Below are positions 17,948 to 28,202 of a DNA stretch of 64,000 nt, piece by piece. Below the pieces are notes generated by a model that was not told where the DNA came from, searched no databases, and saw only the letters and a list, made by a program, of their open reading frames with translations. Made by a program: the position numbers and the translations under genes. The first letter of the stretch is position 1, and each line of letters begins with the position of its first letter. Origin of the DNA: Methylobacterium sp. Leaf99 (lineage in GTDB: Bacteria; Pseudomonadota; Alphaproteobacteria; Rhizobiales; Beijerinckiaceae); contig NZ_LMMU01000010.1 in assembly GCF_001422375.1 (NCBI RefSeq), positions 57,550 through 121,549 of the forward strand, written 5' to 3'.

Positions 17948-18241
17948 TCAAGCGGCGCGCGACCAGGTGATCTCGCCGAGGTTCTCGCGGAAGGCGAAGC
18001 GCAGGAGGTGATCGGAGACCACGTTCTCGAGGCGCGTCAAGGCTGCCGGATCGGGGGTCGCCACCCGCATCAGCAGGGCATCGGCCTCGGCCTCGAAGGT
18101 GCAGACCCGGTCCTCGCCGAACGGCACGCGGCCGGCGGCGTCGGTGGCCTCGACGGGGAACTTGTGGCTCCAGTGCCGGCAGAGCTGCTTCAGGTAGCGG
18201 CTCGCCTCGGCGGTGGGGACTCTCGCCTGAGAGGTCGGCAT
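17948..18241 (-). CDS. DUF2218 family protein
   Basis: 97-residue cytosolic protein. The pattern ASRYLKQLCRHWSHKFPVE, GRVPFGEDRVCTFEAEADAL and a C-terminal LENVVSDHLLRFAFRENL fits DUF2218, a small family often found beside siderophore or iron genes but of unknown function. Start ATG 18241 was chosen over upstream in-frame codons because the family begins near MPTSxARV. No iron genes are nearby here. Confidence 0.8.
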   Translation of the reverse strand: MPTSQARVPTAEASRYLKQLCRHWSHKFPVEATDAAGRVPFGEDRVCTFEAEADALLMRVATPDPAALTRLENVVSDHLLRFAFRENLGEITWSRAA

Positions 18242-18507
18242 CGTCGGGTCTCCTTCGGTGCCCCTCGCGGGGCGGGGTCGTGTCGCGGCGCGGTCGAATA
18301 CGTTGGACGATTGAACGCCGGAGCGGTTAAGGCCGGGTAACCTGCCGCACCGCAACGTCTGCGAAACCGCCGTGTCTTCACATCCTTGGCGCCATTGGCG
18401 TCCAATTCATGGCGCGCCGCGAAAAACAGTCTGACGGGAATTGGTGCGACGCACAATAACAATCCCACGAGAGCCTTTCCGGTTCCGGCAAAAGATCGCC
18501 CGCGGCT

Positions 18508-19953
18508 TCAGGCCGGGGGCAGGGCGGGCGGCCCGCCGCCTTCGGGGGCGACGACCTTGCCGGGGTTCAGGGTCCCGTGCGGATCGAGGGCCGCCTTGAC
18601 CCGACGCATGAGGTCGAGGGCGACGGGGTCGGCGTAGTGGGCGAGTTCGTCGCGCTTGATCAGCCCGACGCCGTGCTCGGCGGCGATGGACCCGCCGAGA
18701 CTTTCCACCACGTCGTGGACGATGCGGTTGAAGCGGCTCCACTGGCCGAGGAACGCCGCCCGGTCCATGCCCACGGGCTGGCTCAGGTTGAAGTGGATGT
18801 TGCCGTCCCCGAAATGGCCGAAGGCGCAGACGCGCAGGCCCGGCATCGCCGCTTCGCAGGCCCGCGTCGCCGTTGCGAGGAACTCCGGGAGGGCCGAGAG
18901 CGGCACCGAGACGTCGTGCTTGATCGAGCCGCCCTCGCGCCGCTGCACCTCCGACAGGTTTTCGCGAAGCGTCCACAGGGCCTGGTTCCGGGCCTCGCTG
19001 GCGCCCAGCGTCGCGTCCTCCACGAGGCCGGCTTCCATGGCTTCGGCGAGGGCCACCTCCAGGGCCTCGGTGGCCGGGGCGTCGGGCCGCGTCGAGGAGA
19101 ACTCGACGAGGGCGTAGGTGCCGTGCCGGCCCGCGAGCGGCGGCGTCGCGCCCGGCGTGTGGCGCAGGACGATCTCCAGGCCGAAGGGCGGGATCACCTC
19201 GAAGGCGGTGAGATCGCGTCCGGCCCGGGCGCGGAGCCGGGCGAACAGGGCGAGGGCGGCGGCCGGGTCGGCGAGGCCGACGAAGCCGACGCCCCGGCTC
19301 AGGGGCCTGGGAAACAGCTTCAGGACGGCGGCGGTGATGATGCCGAGGGTGCCTTCCGAGCCGACGAAGAGCTGCTTGAGGTCGTAGCCGGCATTGTCCT
19401 TGCGCAGGCCTTTCAGCCCGTTCCAGACCCGGCCGTCGGCCAGCACCACTTCGAGGCCGAGGACGAGGTCGCGGGCATTGCCGTAGGCCAGTACCGCCGT
19501 GCCGCCGGCATTGGTCGCGAGGTTCCCGCCGATGCGGCACGAGCCCTCCGAGGCGAGCGACAGGGGAAACAGCATTCCGGCCCCGTCCGCCGCCGCCTGG
19601 ACGTCCGCCAGGGTGACGCCGGCCTCGACGGTGATGGTCGCGTTGGTCGGATCGACGGCGCGCACCCGGGCGAGGCGGGCGAGCGACAGGACGATCCCGC
19701 CCTGGGGCACGCCGCCGCCGACGAGGCCGGTGTTGCCGCCCTGCGCCACCACCGGCACCCGCGCGGCGGCGCATTGCGCCACGACGAAGGCGGCCTCGGC
19801 CGTGTCGGCCGGACGCGCCACGGCGAGGGCCCGGCCGCGGTGGAGCCCGCGGGTCTCGACGAGATAGGGCTCCAGATCCTCGGGCGCCGTCAGCACGTGG
19901 GCCGCTCCGAGGCGGTCGGTCAGCGCGGCGAGGAGGGCGGGGGAGGGGGGCAC
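18508..19953 (-). CDS. FAD-binding oxidoreductase (D-lactate/2-hydroxyglutarate dehydrogenase type)
   Basis: FAD-linked oxidase of about 481 residues. The N-terminal FAD_binding_4 domain shows VPVVAQGGNTGLVGGGVP, SEGSCRIGGNLATNAGG and FVGSEGTLGIITAAVLKL; the C-terminal FAD-linked oxidase domain shows HDVSVPLSALPEFL, CAFGHFGDGNIHFNLSQP and the terminal EHGVGLIKRDEL...LDPHGTLNPGKV. This fits D-2-hydroxyacid dehydrogenases (GlcD/Dld2/D2HGDH). GTG 19953 is the most likely start; the frame is open further upstream without a convincing start. Divergent from the FAH-family gene. Confidence 0.9.
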   Translation of the reverse strand: MPPSPALLAALTDRLGAAHVLTAPEDLEPYLVETRGLHRGRALAVARPADTAEAAFVVAQCAAARVPVVAQGGNTGLVGGGVPQGGIVLSLARLARVRAVDPTNATITVEAGVTLADVQAAADGAGMLFPLSLASEGSCRIGGNLATNAGGTAVLAYGNARDLVLGLEVVLADGRVWNGLKGLRKDNAGYDLKQLFVGSEGTLGIITAAVLKLFPRPLSRGVGFVGLADPAAALALFARLRARAGRDLTAFEVIPPFGLEIVLRHTPGATPPLAGRHGTYALVEFSSTRPDAPATEALEVALAEAMEAGLVEDATLGASEARNQALWTLRENLSEVQRREGGSIKHDVSVPLSALPEFLATATRACEAAMPGLRVCAFGHFGDGNIHFNLSQPVGMDRAAFLGQWSRFNRIVHDVVESLGGSIAAEHGVGLIKRDELAHYADPVALDLMRRVKAALDPHGTLNPGKVVAPEGGGPPALPPA

Positions 19954-20080
19954 GCGAACATCCCGGACAGGCCGCCCACCGCCGCCGGGATGGCGCGGCC
20001 GGGCGCTCCCCCTATGATAGGGAGCGCGCGGCCGCTGTGCAGGGCCGGCCGCCGCATCCGAGACCCGGGAGACTTCAACG

Positions 20081-20779
20081 ATGCTGTCCGTGATCCCCAA
20101 CCCGCCGCGCATCGCCCTGCCCATCGTCGGCAGCGCGGACCTGTTTCCCGTCCGGCGCGTCTACTGCGTCGGGCGCAACTACGCGGCCCATGCCCGCGAG
20201 ATGGGCAAGGACCCCGAGCGCGAGCCGCCATTCTTCTTCATGAAGCCCGCCGACGCCCTCCAGGTCGTGCCCGGCGTGGAGGCCGTCGATCATCCCTATC
20301 CGCCGCGCACGGAAAACTATCATTTCGAGGTGGAGATGGTGGCGGCCCTGTCCGTCGGCGGCGCCGACATCGCGGTCAGTTCCGCCCTCGACCACGTCTA
20401 CGGCTACGCGGTCGGCCTCGACATGACCCGGCGCGACGTCCAGGACGAGGCCAAGCGCCTCGCCCGGCCGTGGGATCTCGCCAAGGCGGCCGACGCCTCC
20501 GCCCCCATCGGTCCGCTCCACCCCGCTTCGGCCATCGGCCACCCGGACCGGGGCGCCATCACCCTCAGCCTCGACGGCACCGAGCGCCAGCGAGGCGATC
20601 TCTCGGAGATGCTGTGGTCGCTGCCCGAGCAGATCGCCTACCTGTCGGCCTACTTCACCCTGCATCCCGGCGATCTCATCTTCACCGGCACGCCGTCCGG
20701 CGTCGGCGCGGTGACGCGCGGCCAGACGATGCGCGCGGCCGTCGACGGCCTCGGCGCCATCGACCTGCGGGTCGTCTGA
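20081..20779 (+). CDS. fumarylacetoacetate hydrolase family protein
   Basis: Metal-dependent hydrolase/decarboxylase/isomerase of the FAH fold, 232 residues. VYCVGRNYAAHAREMG, PPFFFMKPADALQ, the metal-ligand segment ENYHFEVEMVAAL, the GYAVGLDMTRRDVQDEAK loop and FTGTPSGVGAV are all present. Typical members act on acylpyruvates or other oxo-diacids; the substrate cannot be assigned. The stop is two bases from the start of the Nudix gene, so they are probably co-transcribed. Confidence 0.92.
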   Translation: MLSVIPNPPRIALPIVGSADLFPVRRVYCVGRNYAAHAREMGKDPEREPPFFFMKPADALQVVPGVEAVDHPYPPRTENYHFEVEMVAALSVGGADIAVSSALDHVYGYAVGLDMTRRDVQDEAKRLARPWDLAKAADASAPIGPLHPASAIGHPDRGAITLSLDGTERQRGDLSEMLWSLPEQIAYLSAYFTLHPGDLIFTGTPSGVGAVTRGQTMRAAVDGLGAIDLRVV

Positions 20780-20781
20780 GG

Positions 20782-21252
20782 ATGCTCCTGGACCGACCGC
20801 TCCTGCGGCGGCTGTTCCACCTCGGGGCCCTGGCCACGCGCGGCATGACCCTGGGCGTGCGCGGCGCGGCCATCGACGGGCGGGGCCGGGTCTGCCTCGT
20901 GCGCCACACCTACGTCGCCGGCTGGCACCTGCCCGGCGGCGGCATCGAGACGGGGGAGAGCGCCGTTTCGGCGATGATCCGCGAGTTCCACGAGGAGGCC
21001 GGGATCGTCGTCGATCCTGCCGTGGCCCTGCGCCTGCACGGGTTCTACCACAATGCGGCGGCGGCCGGCCGTGACCACGTCGCCCTCTACGTGGCGCCCG
21101 CCTTTACCGTGCCGGTCCCCAAGGGGCCCGACCGGGAGATCGCCGAATGCGGGTTCTTTCCCCTCGACGCCCTGCCGGAGGCGACGACGCGGGCCACCCG
21201 GGCGCGCCTGCGCGAGATCCGCGAGGGCGCGCCGCCGTCCGCGCAATGGTAG
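20782..21252 (+). CDS. Nudix hydrolase
   Basis: 156-residue Mg2+-dependent pyrophosphohydrolase. The Nudix box G-x5-E-x7-REFHEEAGI is complete (GGIETGE at about 54-60, REFHEEAGI at about 68-76). A hydrophobic N-terminal helix (LLRRLFHLGALATRG) precedes it, as in several Rhizobiales Nudix proteins. Substrate unknown. It sits two bases behind the FAH-family gene. Confidence 0.9.
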   Translation: MLLDRPLLRRLFHLGALATRGMTLGVRGAAIDGRGRVCLVRHTYVAGWHLPGGGIETGESAVSAMIREFHEEAGIVVDPAVALRLHGFYHNAAAAGRDHVALYVAPAFTVPVPKGPDREIAECGFFPLDALPEATTRATRARLREIREGAPPSAQW

Positions 21253-21336
21253 GACCGACGGCAGGGATACCGGGCCGGGATTCCGCATCGGGATTCTTGT
21301 CCGAGGCGCCGGCTACGGGAATCGGCCGCTCGGCCC

Positions 21337-21365
21337 TTGCAACGCCCCGCGGAATGGTGTTTAGA
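21337..21365 (+). promoter_or_regulatory. putative sigma-70 promoter of the tRNA-Gly pair
   Basis: TTGCAA (21337-21342) and TTTAGA (21360-21365) with a 17-base spacer, ending 51 bases before the first tRNA-Gly. Strong match to the housekeeping pattern in an otherwise very GC-rich spacer. Confidence 0.6.
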
Positions 21366-21416
21366 GACGCCGTCCGGGGCCGCCGGCGGGTCTTTCCACC
21401 AGCGGCGCGGTTGTGA

Positions 21417-21491
21417 GCGGGTGTAGCTCAGGGGTAGAGCACAACCTTGCCAAGGTTGGGGTCGAGGGTTCGAATCCCTTCGCCCGCTCCA
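21417..21491 (+). tRNA. tRNA-Gly (anticodon GCC), copy 1
   Basis: Cloverleaf: acceptor stem GCGGGTG/CGCCCGC, D-arm GTAGCTCAGGGGTAGAGC, anticodon arm CAACC-TTGCCAA-GGTTG with anticodon GCC, T-arm with GGTTCGAATCC. The CCA end is encoded (21489-21491). Reads GGC and GGU codons, heavily used in this genome. Confidence 0.97.
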
Positions 21492-21592
21492 ATTCATCCG
21501 AGACGACACGATGTCATGGCCCGCCCAGGCCGTTCGACGTCGTGACTACGACGAATCCCGATCGCTGGCGCCATGCCGGCATCGCGGTGTGA

Positions 21593-21667
21593 GCGGGTGT
21601 AGCTCAGGGGTAGAGCACAACCTTGCCAAGGTTGGGGTCGAGGGTTCGAATCCCTTCGCCCGCTCCA
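21593..21667 (+). tRNA. tRNA-Gly (anticodon GCC), copy 2
   Basis: Identical over all 75 bases, including the encoded CCA, to the copy 176 bases upstream. No terminator is seen between the two copies, and one follows this copy, so they are probably one transcript. Confidence 0.97.
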
Positions 21668-21970
21668 AATTTCCAGCTTTCTCCAGCGTTCATGACGGTC
21701 CCTCGGGGCCGTTTTTACGTTTTGGGCCGAGCCGGCCGCGAGGGGCCGGCCCGCCGCCCGGAAAGCCGAGCTCGGACAAGAACGGCGAAAGGCCGCGAAC
21801 ATTTCGCGGAACCGCACGTTGGGACCGGCGATGTCGTGAGTTGGCGTGCAAGCGGGCAGGGTGTGCCCGATCGTGCGCCATCTGGTTCATCGCCTTCATC
21901 CCTCGGTCACCGCGCCGCGTCCCCGCGACCGGCGCGCGTCGTCCCGATCCCCGATCCCCAGGAGTTCCCC
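21668..21970. other. 303-base spacer behind the tRNA pair
   Basis: Contains the tRNA terminator near its left end and otherwise the leader of the following membrane-protein gene. The reading frame of that gene stays open through the whole stretch, but the translated part is not protein-like and no good ribosome site is seen before the TTG at 21971. Confidence 0.5.
21695..21716 (+). terminator. terminator of the tRNA-Gly pair
   Basis: ACGGTCCC and GGGGCCGT form a compact stem (one G-T pair) followed directly by TTTTT. Confidence 0.7.
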
Positions 21971-22888
21971 TTGGCCGTCACACCCACACGCACGCCCGTC
22001 GCATCGACGGCCGCCACCATCGAGCCGCGCAGCACGCTTCTGCTGAACCAGGTCTCCTGGGGGGCCATCTTCGCCGGCGCCGTCATCGCCCTGGTGGCGC
22101 AGATGATCCTCAACATGGTCGGCCTCGGCATCGGTCTCTCGACCCTGAACCCCACCGGCAACGACACCCCCACCGCCGCCAGCCTGTCCACGGGCGCGGG
22201 CCTGTGGTGGGTCGTCTCGGGCATCGTCGCCTCGCTCATCGGCGGCTTCCTCGCCGGACGCCTCTCGGGCAAGCCGTCGGCCGGCACCAGCGGCTATCAC
22301 GGCCTCGTGTCCTGGGCCGTGACCACCCTCGTCATCGTCTACCTGCTCACCTCGGCGGCCGGCGGTCTCATCGGCGGTGCGTTCGGCGGCATCTCCAGCG
22401 TCATCGGCGGTGCCGGTTCGGCCCTCGGCGGGGCCGCCCAGACGGCGGCCCAGACGGCCGCGCCCTCGCTCACCAAGCTGACCAACCCCCTCGACGGCAT
22501 CGAGAACAAGGTCCGCCAGACCTCCGGCGGTCAGGACCCGGCCGCCCTGCGCGACACCGCCGCCCAGGCCGTGCGCGCCTACCTCTCGGGTGACGCCGTC
22601 CAGCAGGCCCAGGCCGAGGCCCGCGCCACGGACGCCCTCGCCAAGGCGCAGGGGATCTCGCCCGACGAGGCCAAGGCCCAGGTCCAGGATTACCGCAAGC
22701 AGTACGAGCAGGCCGCGGCCGAGGCGAAGCAGAAGGCCCTCGCCGCCGCCGAGGCGACCCGCAGCGCCGCGGCGCAGGGCGCGCTCTATGGCGCCCTCGC
22801 CCTGGTCCTCGGCGCCCTCGCCGCGTTCCTCGGCGGCCGCTTCGGCACCGTCGATCCGGCCCTGGCCTACGGCACCCGCCGCGACTGA
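21971..22888 (+). CDS. PhnA-like/DUF-type integral membrane protein with soluble loop
   Basis: 305-residue membrane protein of unknown function. Hydrophobic segments are WGAIFAGAVIALVAQMIL, WWVVSGIVASLIGGFLAG and VSWAVTTLVIVYLLTSAAGG in the first half, a long Ala/Gln-rich, probably coiled-coil periplasmic or cytosolic stretch, and a final helix ALYGALALVLGALAAFLGG. Such proteins are often annotated PhnA-like in Methylobacterium; they share nothing with phosphonate metabolism that I can see. TTG 21971 was chosen because CAGGAG lies six bases upstream. A strong terminator follows. Confidence 0.7.
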   Translation: MAVTPTRTPVASTAATIEPRSTLLLNQVSWGAIFAGAVIALVAQMILNMVGLGIGLSTLNPTGNDTPTAASLSTGAGLWWVVSGIVASLIGGFLAGRLSGKPSAGTSGYHGLVSWAVTTLVIVYLLTSAAGGLIGGAFGGISSVIGGAGSALGGAAQTAAQTAAPSLTKLTNPLDGIENKVRQTSGGQDPAALRDTAAQAVRAYLSGDAVQQAQAEARATDALAKAQGISPDEAKAQVQDYRKQYEQAAAEAKQKALAAAEATRSAAAQGALYGALALVLGALAAFLGGRFGTVDPALAYGTRRD

Positions 22889-22937
22889 CCGGACCGTCCC
22901 GCCGGTCCACGGCCGGCGGGATCGTCCCGAATGAAAG

Positions 22938-22968
22938 AAGGCCCCCGGATCGCTCCGGGGGCCTTTTT
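22938..22968 (+). terminator. intrinsic terminator
   Basis: GGCCCCCGGA and TCCGGGGGCC form a perfect 10-bp stem with TCGC loop, followed by TTTTT; it ends the membrane-protein transcript and faces the convergent malic-enzyme gene. Confidence 0.9.
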
Positions 22969-22998
22969 CGCGGTCGGTCCAAGTCTTGAACGATCCGG

Positions 22999-25332
<2,334 letters not shown>

Positions 25333-25395
25333 GGGCCTCACTCCCTGGATATCGCGCCGCGCGCGCCTTGGAGCACCGTTCCGGTCGGGTCCGGG

Positions 25396-26043
25396 GTGCG
25401 TCGATTGAAGACCCTGTTGCACCGCCTGCGGAGTGGGCGCAACCCGCACAACGAGACCCGGATTCACCTCGCCCGATTGGCGAAACGGCACGGATTCTCC
25501 ATCGGCGCGTACTCCTACGGGCGCCCGAAGGTGCGGTTTCCCGAATCCGGGCGGCGGCTGACGATCGGCCGGTTTTGTTCCATCGCCGACAAGGTCGAGA
25601 TCCTGCTCGGCGGGGGGCACCGCCTCGACTGGGTCTCGACCTACCCGTTCGCCGCCATGGCGGGCCTGTGGCCGGGCCTCGACGCGTCGGCGGAGTACCA
25701 TGCCTCGCGCGGCGACGTCGTGATCGGGTCGGACGTCTGGCTCGGCTCGGGCTGCCTCGTCCTGTCGGGCGTCACCATCGGGCACGGTGCCGTGGTGGCG
25801 GCCCACGCCGTGGTGAGCCGGGACGTGCCGCCCTACGCCGTGGTCGCCGGCAACCCCGCCCGGGTGGTGCGCCACCGCTTCGACCCCGAGACCGTCGCGG
25901 CCCTCGTCGAGACCGCGTGGTGGGACCTGCCGCACGCGGCGGTGGCGGGCCTCGTGCCGCTGCTCCAGAGCGGGCGCACGGACGAGCTGATCGCGGCGGT
26001 CAGAACCCTCGACGGGACGCTGAACGTTGCGGGCGGCGCCTGA
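25396..26043 (+). CDS. CatB-related O-acetyltransferase (hexapeptide repeat)
   Basis: Left-handed beta-helix acetyltransferase of the xenobiotic (CatB/Vat) type, about 215 residues. It shows RLTIGRFCSIADKVEILLGGGH, then WVSTYPFA, GDVVIGSDVWLGSGCLVLSG, the catalytic-His region and the hexapeptide run VTIGHGAVVAAHAVVSRDV followed by PPYAVVAGNPARVVRHRF. Such enzymes acetylate chloramphenicol or streptogramins, but many chromosomal members act on sugars or polysaccharide precursors; substrate unknown. GTG 25396 is taken as start, TTG 25405 is possible. Divergent from maeB by 63 bases. Confidence 0.88.
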   Translation: MRRLKTLLHRLRSGRNPHNETRIHLARLAKRHGFSIGAYSYGRPKVRFPESGRRLTIGRFCSIADKVEILLGGGHRLDWVSTYPFAAMAGLWPGLDASAEYHASRGDVVIGSDVWLGSGCLVLSGVTIGHGAVVAAHAVVSRDVPPYAVVAGNPARVVRHRFDPETVAALVETAWWDLPHAAVAGLVPLLQSGRTDELIAAVRTLDGTLNVAGGA

Positions 26044-26090
26044 ATCCCTTACCCGCTTGGGCTCGAAACCGATCGCCAAGGCCGCCGACG

Positions 26091-26345
26091 ATGTCCGACA
26101 CGCCCCCCGACCGCCTCGCCGTGAACCCCAACAGCCCGTTCTACGACGAGAAGACCCTCGAGCGCGGCATCGGCATCCGCTTCAAGGGCGTCGAGAAGAC
26201 CAACGTCGAGGAATATTGCGTCAGCGAGGGCTGGGTCCGCCTCTCGGCCGGAAAAACCCTCGACCGGGCCGGCAACCCGATGACGGTGAAGCTGAAGGGC
26301 CCCGTCGAGCCGTATTTTCGCGACGACGTTCCGGCCGAGGGCTGA
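26091..26345 (+). CDS. DUF3297 family protein
   Basis: 84-residue cytosolic protein beginning MSDTPPDRLAVNPNSPFYDE and containing RGIGIRFKGVEKTNVEEYCV and TMTVKLKGPVEPYF-like sequence at the end, the DUF3297 pattern common in Alphaproteobacteria. Function unknown despite occasional glutathione-peroxidase annotation, for which no catalytic residue is visible. It follows the acetyltransferase gene by 47 bases. Confidence 0.85.
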   Translation: MSDTPPDRLAVNPNSPFYDEKTLERGIGIRFKGVEKTNVEEYCVSEGWVRLSAGKTLDRAGNPMTVKLKGPVEPYFRDDVPAEG

Positions 26346-26351
26346 GGACGT

Positions 26352-27047
26352 TCAGACGGGCGCCCGTTCCAGGGGGAACGGCGTCGGCTCCCAGTAGCGC
26401 TCGAGTTTCGCGCCGCGGATGTTTTCGGATTCCCAGCCGTGGAGGATCGCTGCCAGGGCCGGCCGGTCGTCGGCCAGGAGCGGTTCGGCGACGGGCAGGA
26501 TCAGGCTGCGCATGTATTGGTAGATCGGCTGATCCGGACTCTTGTTCTCCCGGAAATGCGGGAGGAGTTCGGCGAGCTGCGCGCGCGCGGCCGGCAGGTT
26601 GCCCAGGGCGATGTCGAGAATCAGCCGCTCATGCGGGAAGCCGGTCAGGGCGATCGGGAAGGTTTCGCGGTAATAGGCCGCCCAGTGTTCCAGACTCTCG
26701 AACGACCGTAGGTGCGGTAGGGCTTCGGTCTCGATCACGGAGATCGCTGCCTCCACCGTCGAGGGGGCGGACCAATGCCAATACACAGACCCTATTCGAG
26801 GGGGCGGATTGATGTATCCCGCACAATGTCCGATGATTCCGGAAAAATCCGGCAGTGCAATAAAGGTCGGGAGGATCGCCCACCCAAGTCGAAATGCATC
26901 CGGCTCCAGGGTTTGACAGGCGAAGACACGGAACGCCAGATGGCGAATGGGGGTGAGCCATAGGTCGCGCTTGCCGGGGTAGGCGAAATCGGCGTTCCGG
27001 TCAGCCAGCGGCCGGAAGATTGTCTTGATTTGGCGTGCGGTGGTCAT
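26352..27047 (-). CDS. putative immunity protein of a toxin/immunity pair (unrecognised family)
   Basis: 231-residue protein without signal peptide or membrane helix, probably cytosolic, mildly acidic, with FRPLADRNADFAYPGKRDLW near the start and aromatic-rich IGSVYWHWSAPS in the middle. I do not recognise a named family. Its ATG overlaps the stop of the upstream putative nuclease gene by four bases (ATGA), so it is translated from the same message. Base composition falls to about 53-58% GC in the part nearest the partner (26761-26880), below the chromosome. Position, coupling, size and composition fit an immunity protein that would neutralise the upstream nuclease; this is inference. Confidence 0.5.
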   Translation of the reverse strand: MTTARQIKTIFRPLADRNADFAYPGKRDLWLTPIRHLAFRVFACQTLEPDAFRLGWAILPTFIALPDFSGIIGHCAGYINPPPRIGSVYWHWSAPSTVEAAISVIETEALPHLRSFESLEHWAAYYRETFPIALTGFPHERLILDIALGNLPAARAQLAELLPHFRENKSPDQPIYQYMRSLILPVAEPLLADDRPALAAILHGWESENIRGAKLERYWEPTPFPLERAPV

Positions 27048-28075
27048 CGGGTCGGCCTCATTTCGATCACGATAAAGCGCGTCGCACCTGGGAAATGCAG
27101 CTGCACAGCTGTTGCATAATCGACCGCAGTTTGTGGTTTGAACCCTTTTTCTCCGGTCTTTGGGTCATATATGCAGACTGTTGTGTTTTGAATGTTCTCG
27201 AGGATATCAAGTCTCACGCTATTCTTTTTTCCCGGATTGGTCATGATTCCTGTGGTTTTATCATAGGATATTTCCGCGATAAAGTTTGGGTTATTTTGAG
27301 ATTTAATTTCCTGAGCCATCAAATGATGAACACGTTTTCCGATGGATGTCGGATTGAGGTATAGTCCGGATTGTGTGACCTCCGCCATGGTCCTGTCCAG
27401 CAGGGACTGCACTTCGCCATACCGAGGACAAGCGGATTCCAAATCAGCTTGGTCTACTTGTCCAACCCAGATCGCCTGAGGCGGCTGCGCAGTGCCACGC
27501 TGGTACTCGCTCGCGGGCCCAACGAAAATCGCCGGACCGCCGACGATCCGTTGAGCGAAGGCTCCCAAAAGGGCCAACCCTGCATTGGCCGTCGCAATGA
27601 ACCGTGACTGCCCCGGTAGCGGAGACCGAGCATCCTGCGGGAAGGCGTCCGGCTCCGCCCGGCCGTCGATCAGGGTGCTGCGACCGAGGATCGCCCCGGT
27701 TTCGCCGTCGCGGATGGTCTGGGTCCGGCCCGCCATTTCGAAGACGGTCTGCGTACCGTCCGGAGCGATGACGGTGTGCTGCTCGTCCCAGTCCCGATGG
27801 GGCTGGCTGCGGATGCGCAGGGACAGGACGCGCGATCCGTCCTCGGTCACGGTCTCCTCCGCACCCGATGTGCTTTGCCCGGATGTGCCTTGGCCGCCGC
27901 CGTTCGAGACCCAGCGTCCGCCGCCGGAGCTTCCCGCCGGCTCGCGGGGTTGGTCGGGATCGTACTTGCGGGACAGCGCCCGTTGCAGGCGCACGAAACC
28001 GAGGGTGACGGACAGGCCCGCGACGGCGGAGCGCAGGCGGAGGAGTTTGGTGCGGTGATCGGGGGAGAGCGACAT
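27044..28075 (-). CDS. putative polymorphic toxin with C-terminal PD-(D/E)xK-like nuclease domain
   Basis: 343 residues with two different halves. Residues 1-200 include a basic N-terminal helix and the short motif DPDQPREPAGSSGGGRW (39-55), a pattern I associate with secreted or phage-related alphaproteobacterial proteins, then a beta-rich part (RVLSLRIRSQPHRDWDEQH). The last ~130 residues contain VHHLMAQEIK, AEISYD, VRLDILEN with Asp290 and TVCIYDPKTGEKG with Asp304-x-Lys306, an arrangement like restriction-endonuclease-fold toxin domains. The first half is about 70% GC, the tip about 38% GC (27181-27360). No signal peptide or known export domain is seen. ATG 28075 is used; a TTG start at 28102 is possible. 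Toxin role is inferred. Confidence 0.5.
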   Translation of the reverse strand: MSLSPDHRTKLLRLRSAVAGLSVTLGFVRLQRALSRKYDPDQPREPAGSSGGGRWVSNGGGQGTSGQSTSGAEETVTEDGSRVLSLRIRSQPHRDWDEQHTVIAPDGTQTVFEMAGRTQTIRDGETGAILGRSTLIDGRAEPDAFPQDARSPLPGQSRFIATANAGLALLGAFAQRIVGGPAIFVGPASEYQRGTAQPPQAIWVGQVDQADLESACPRYGEVQSLLDRTMAEVTQSGLYLNPTSIGKRVHHLMAQEIKSQNNPNFIAEISYDKTTGIMTNPGKKNSVRLDILENIQNTTVCIYDPKTGEKGFKPQTAVDYATAVQLHFPGATRFIVIEMRPTR

Positions 28076-28202
28076 CGACGGGGGCTCCGCAAGCGAATCC
28101 AACCATCGGTTGTGTATCAGGGTATTAGGGCAATATCAATAAAAACCTATCTTGGGCTCATTGTCTTGTCGTTGTCGAGACGTGTAGGCACCTGACGCCC
28201 GC
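28076..28202. promoter_or_regulatory. AT-rich region upstream of the putative toxin gene
   Basis: Unusually AT-rich for the window (stretch AGGGCAATATCAATAAAAAC around 28130). On the minus strand TTGATA followed 17 bases later by TACACA could serve as a promoter for the toxin/immunity pair. Weak evidence. Confidence 0.3.

Noticed and set aside
18577..21252. A very long open frame on the plus strand running antisense to the FAD-linked oxidase and through the FAH-family gene.
   Set aside because: Only its last part (the Nudix gene from 20782) is protein-like; the rest is Gly/Arg/Ala-rich antisense sequence typical of high GC.
21668..21970. Upstream in-frame extension of the membrane protein gene as coding.
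   Set aside because: It overlaps the tRNA terminator and gives Arg/Gly-rich sequence; TTG 21971 has a good ribosome site.
25396..26043. CatB-like gene as a chloramphenicol resistance determinant.
   Set aside because: The hexapeptide acetyltransferase fold is shared with many chromosomal sugar acetyltransferases, composition equals the chromosome, and no mobile context exists.
26091..26345. DUF3297 gene as glutathione peroxidase.
   Set aside because: No Cys/Sec-Gln-Trp catalytic arrangement is visible in the 84 residues.
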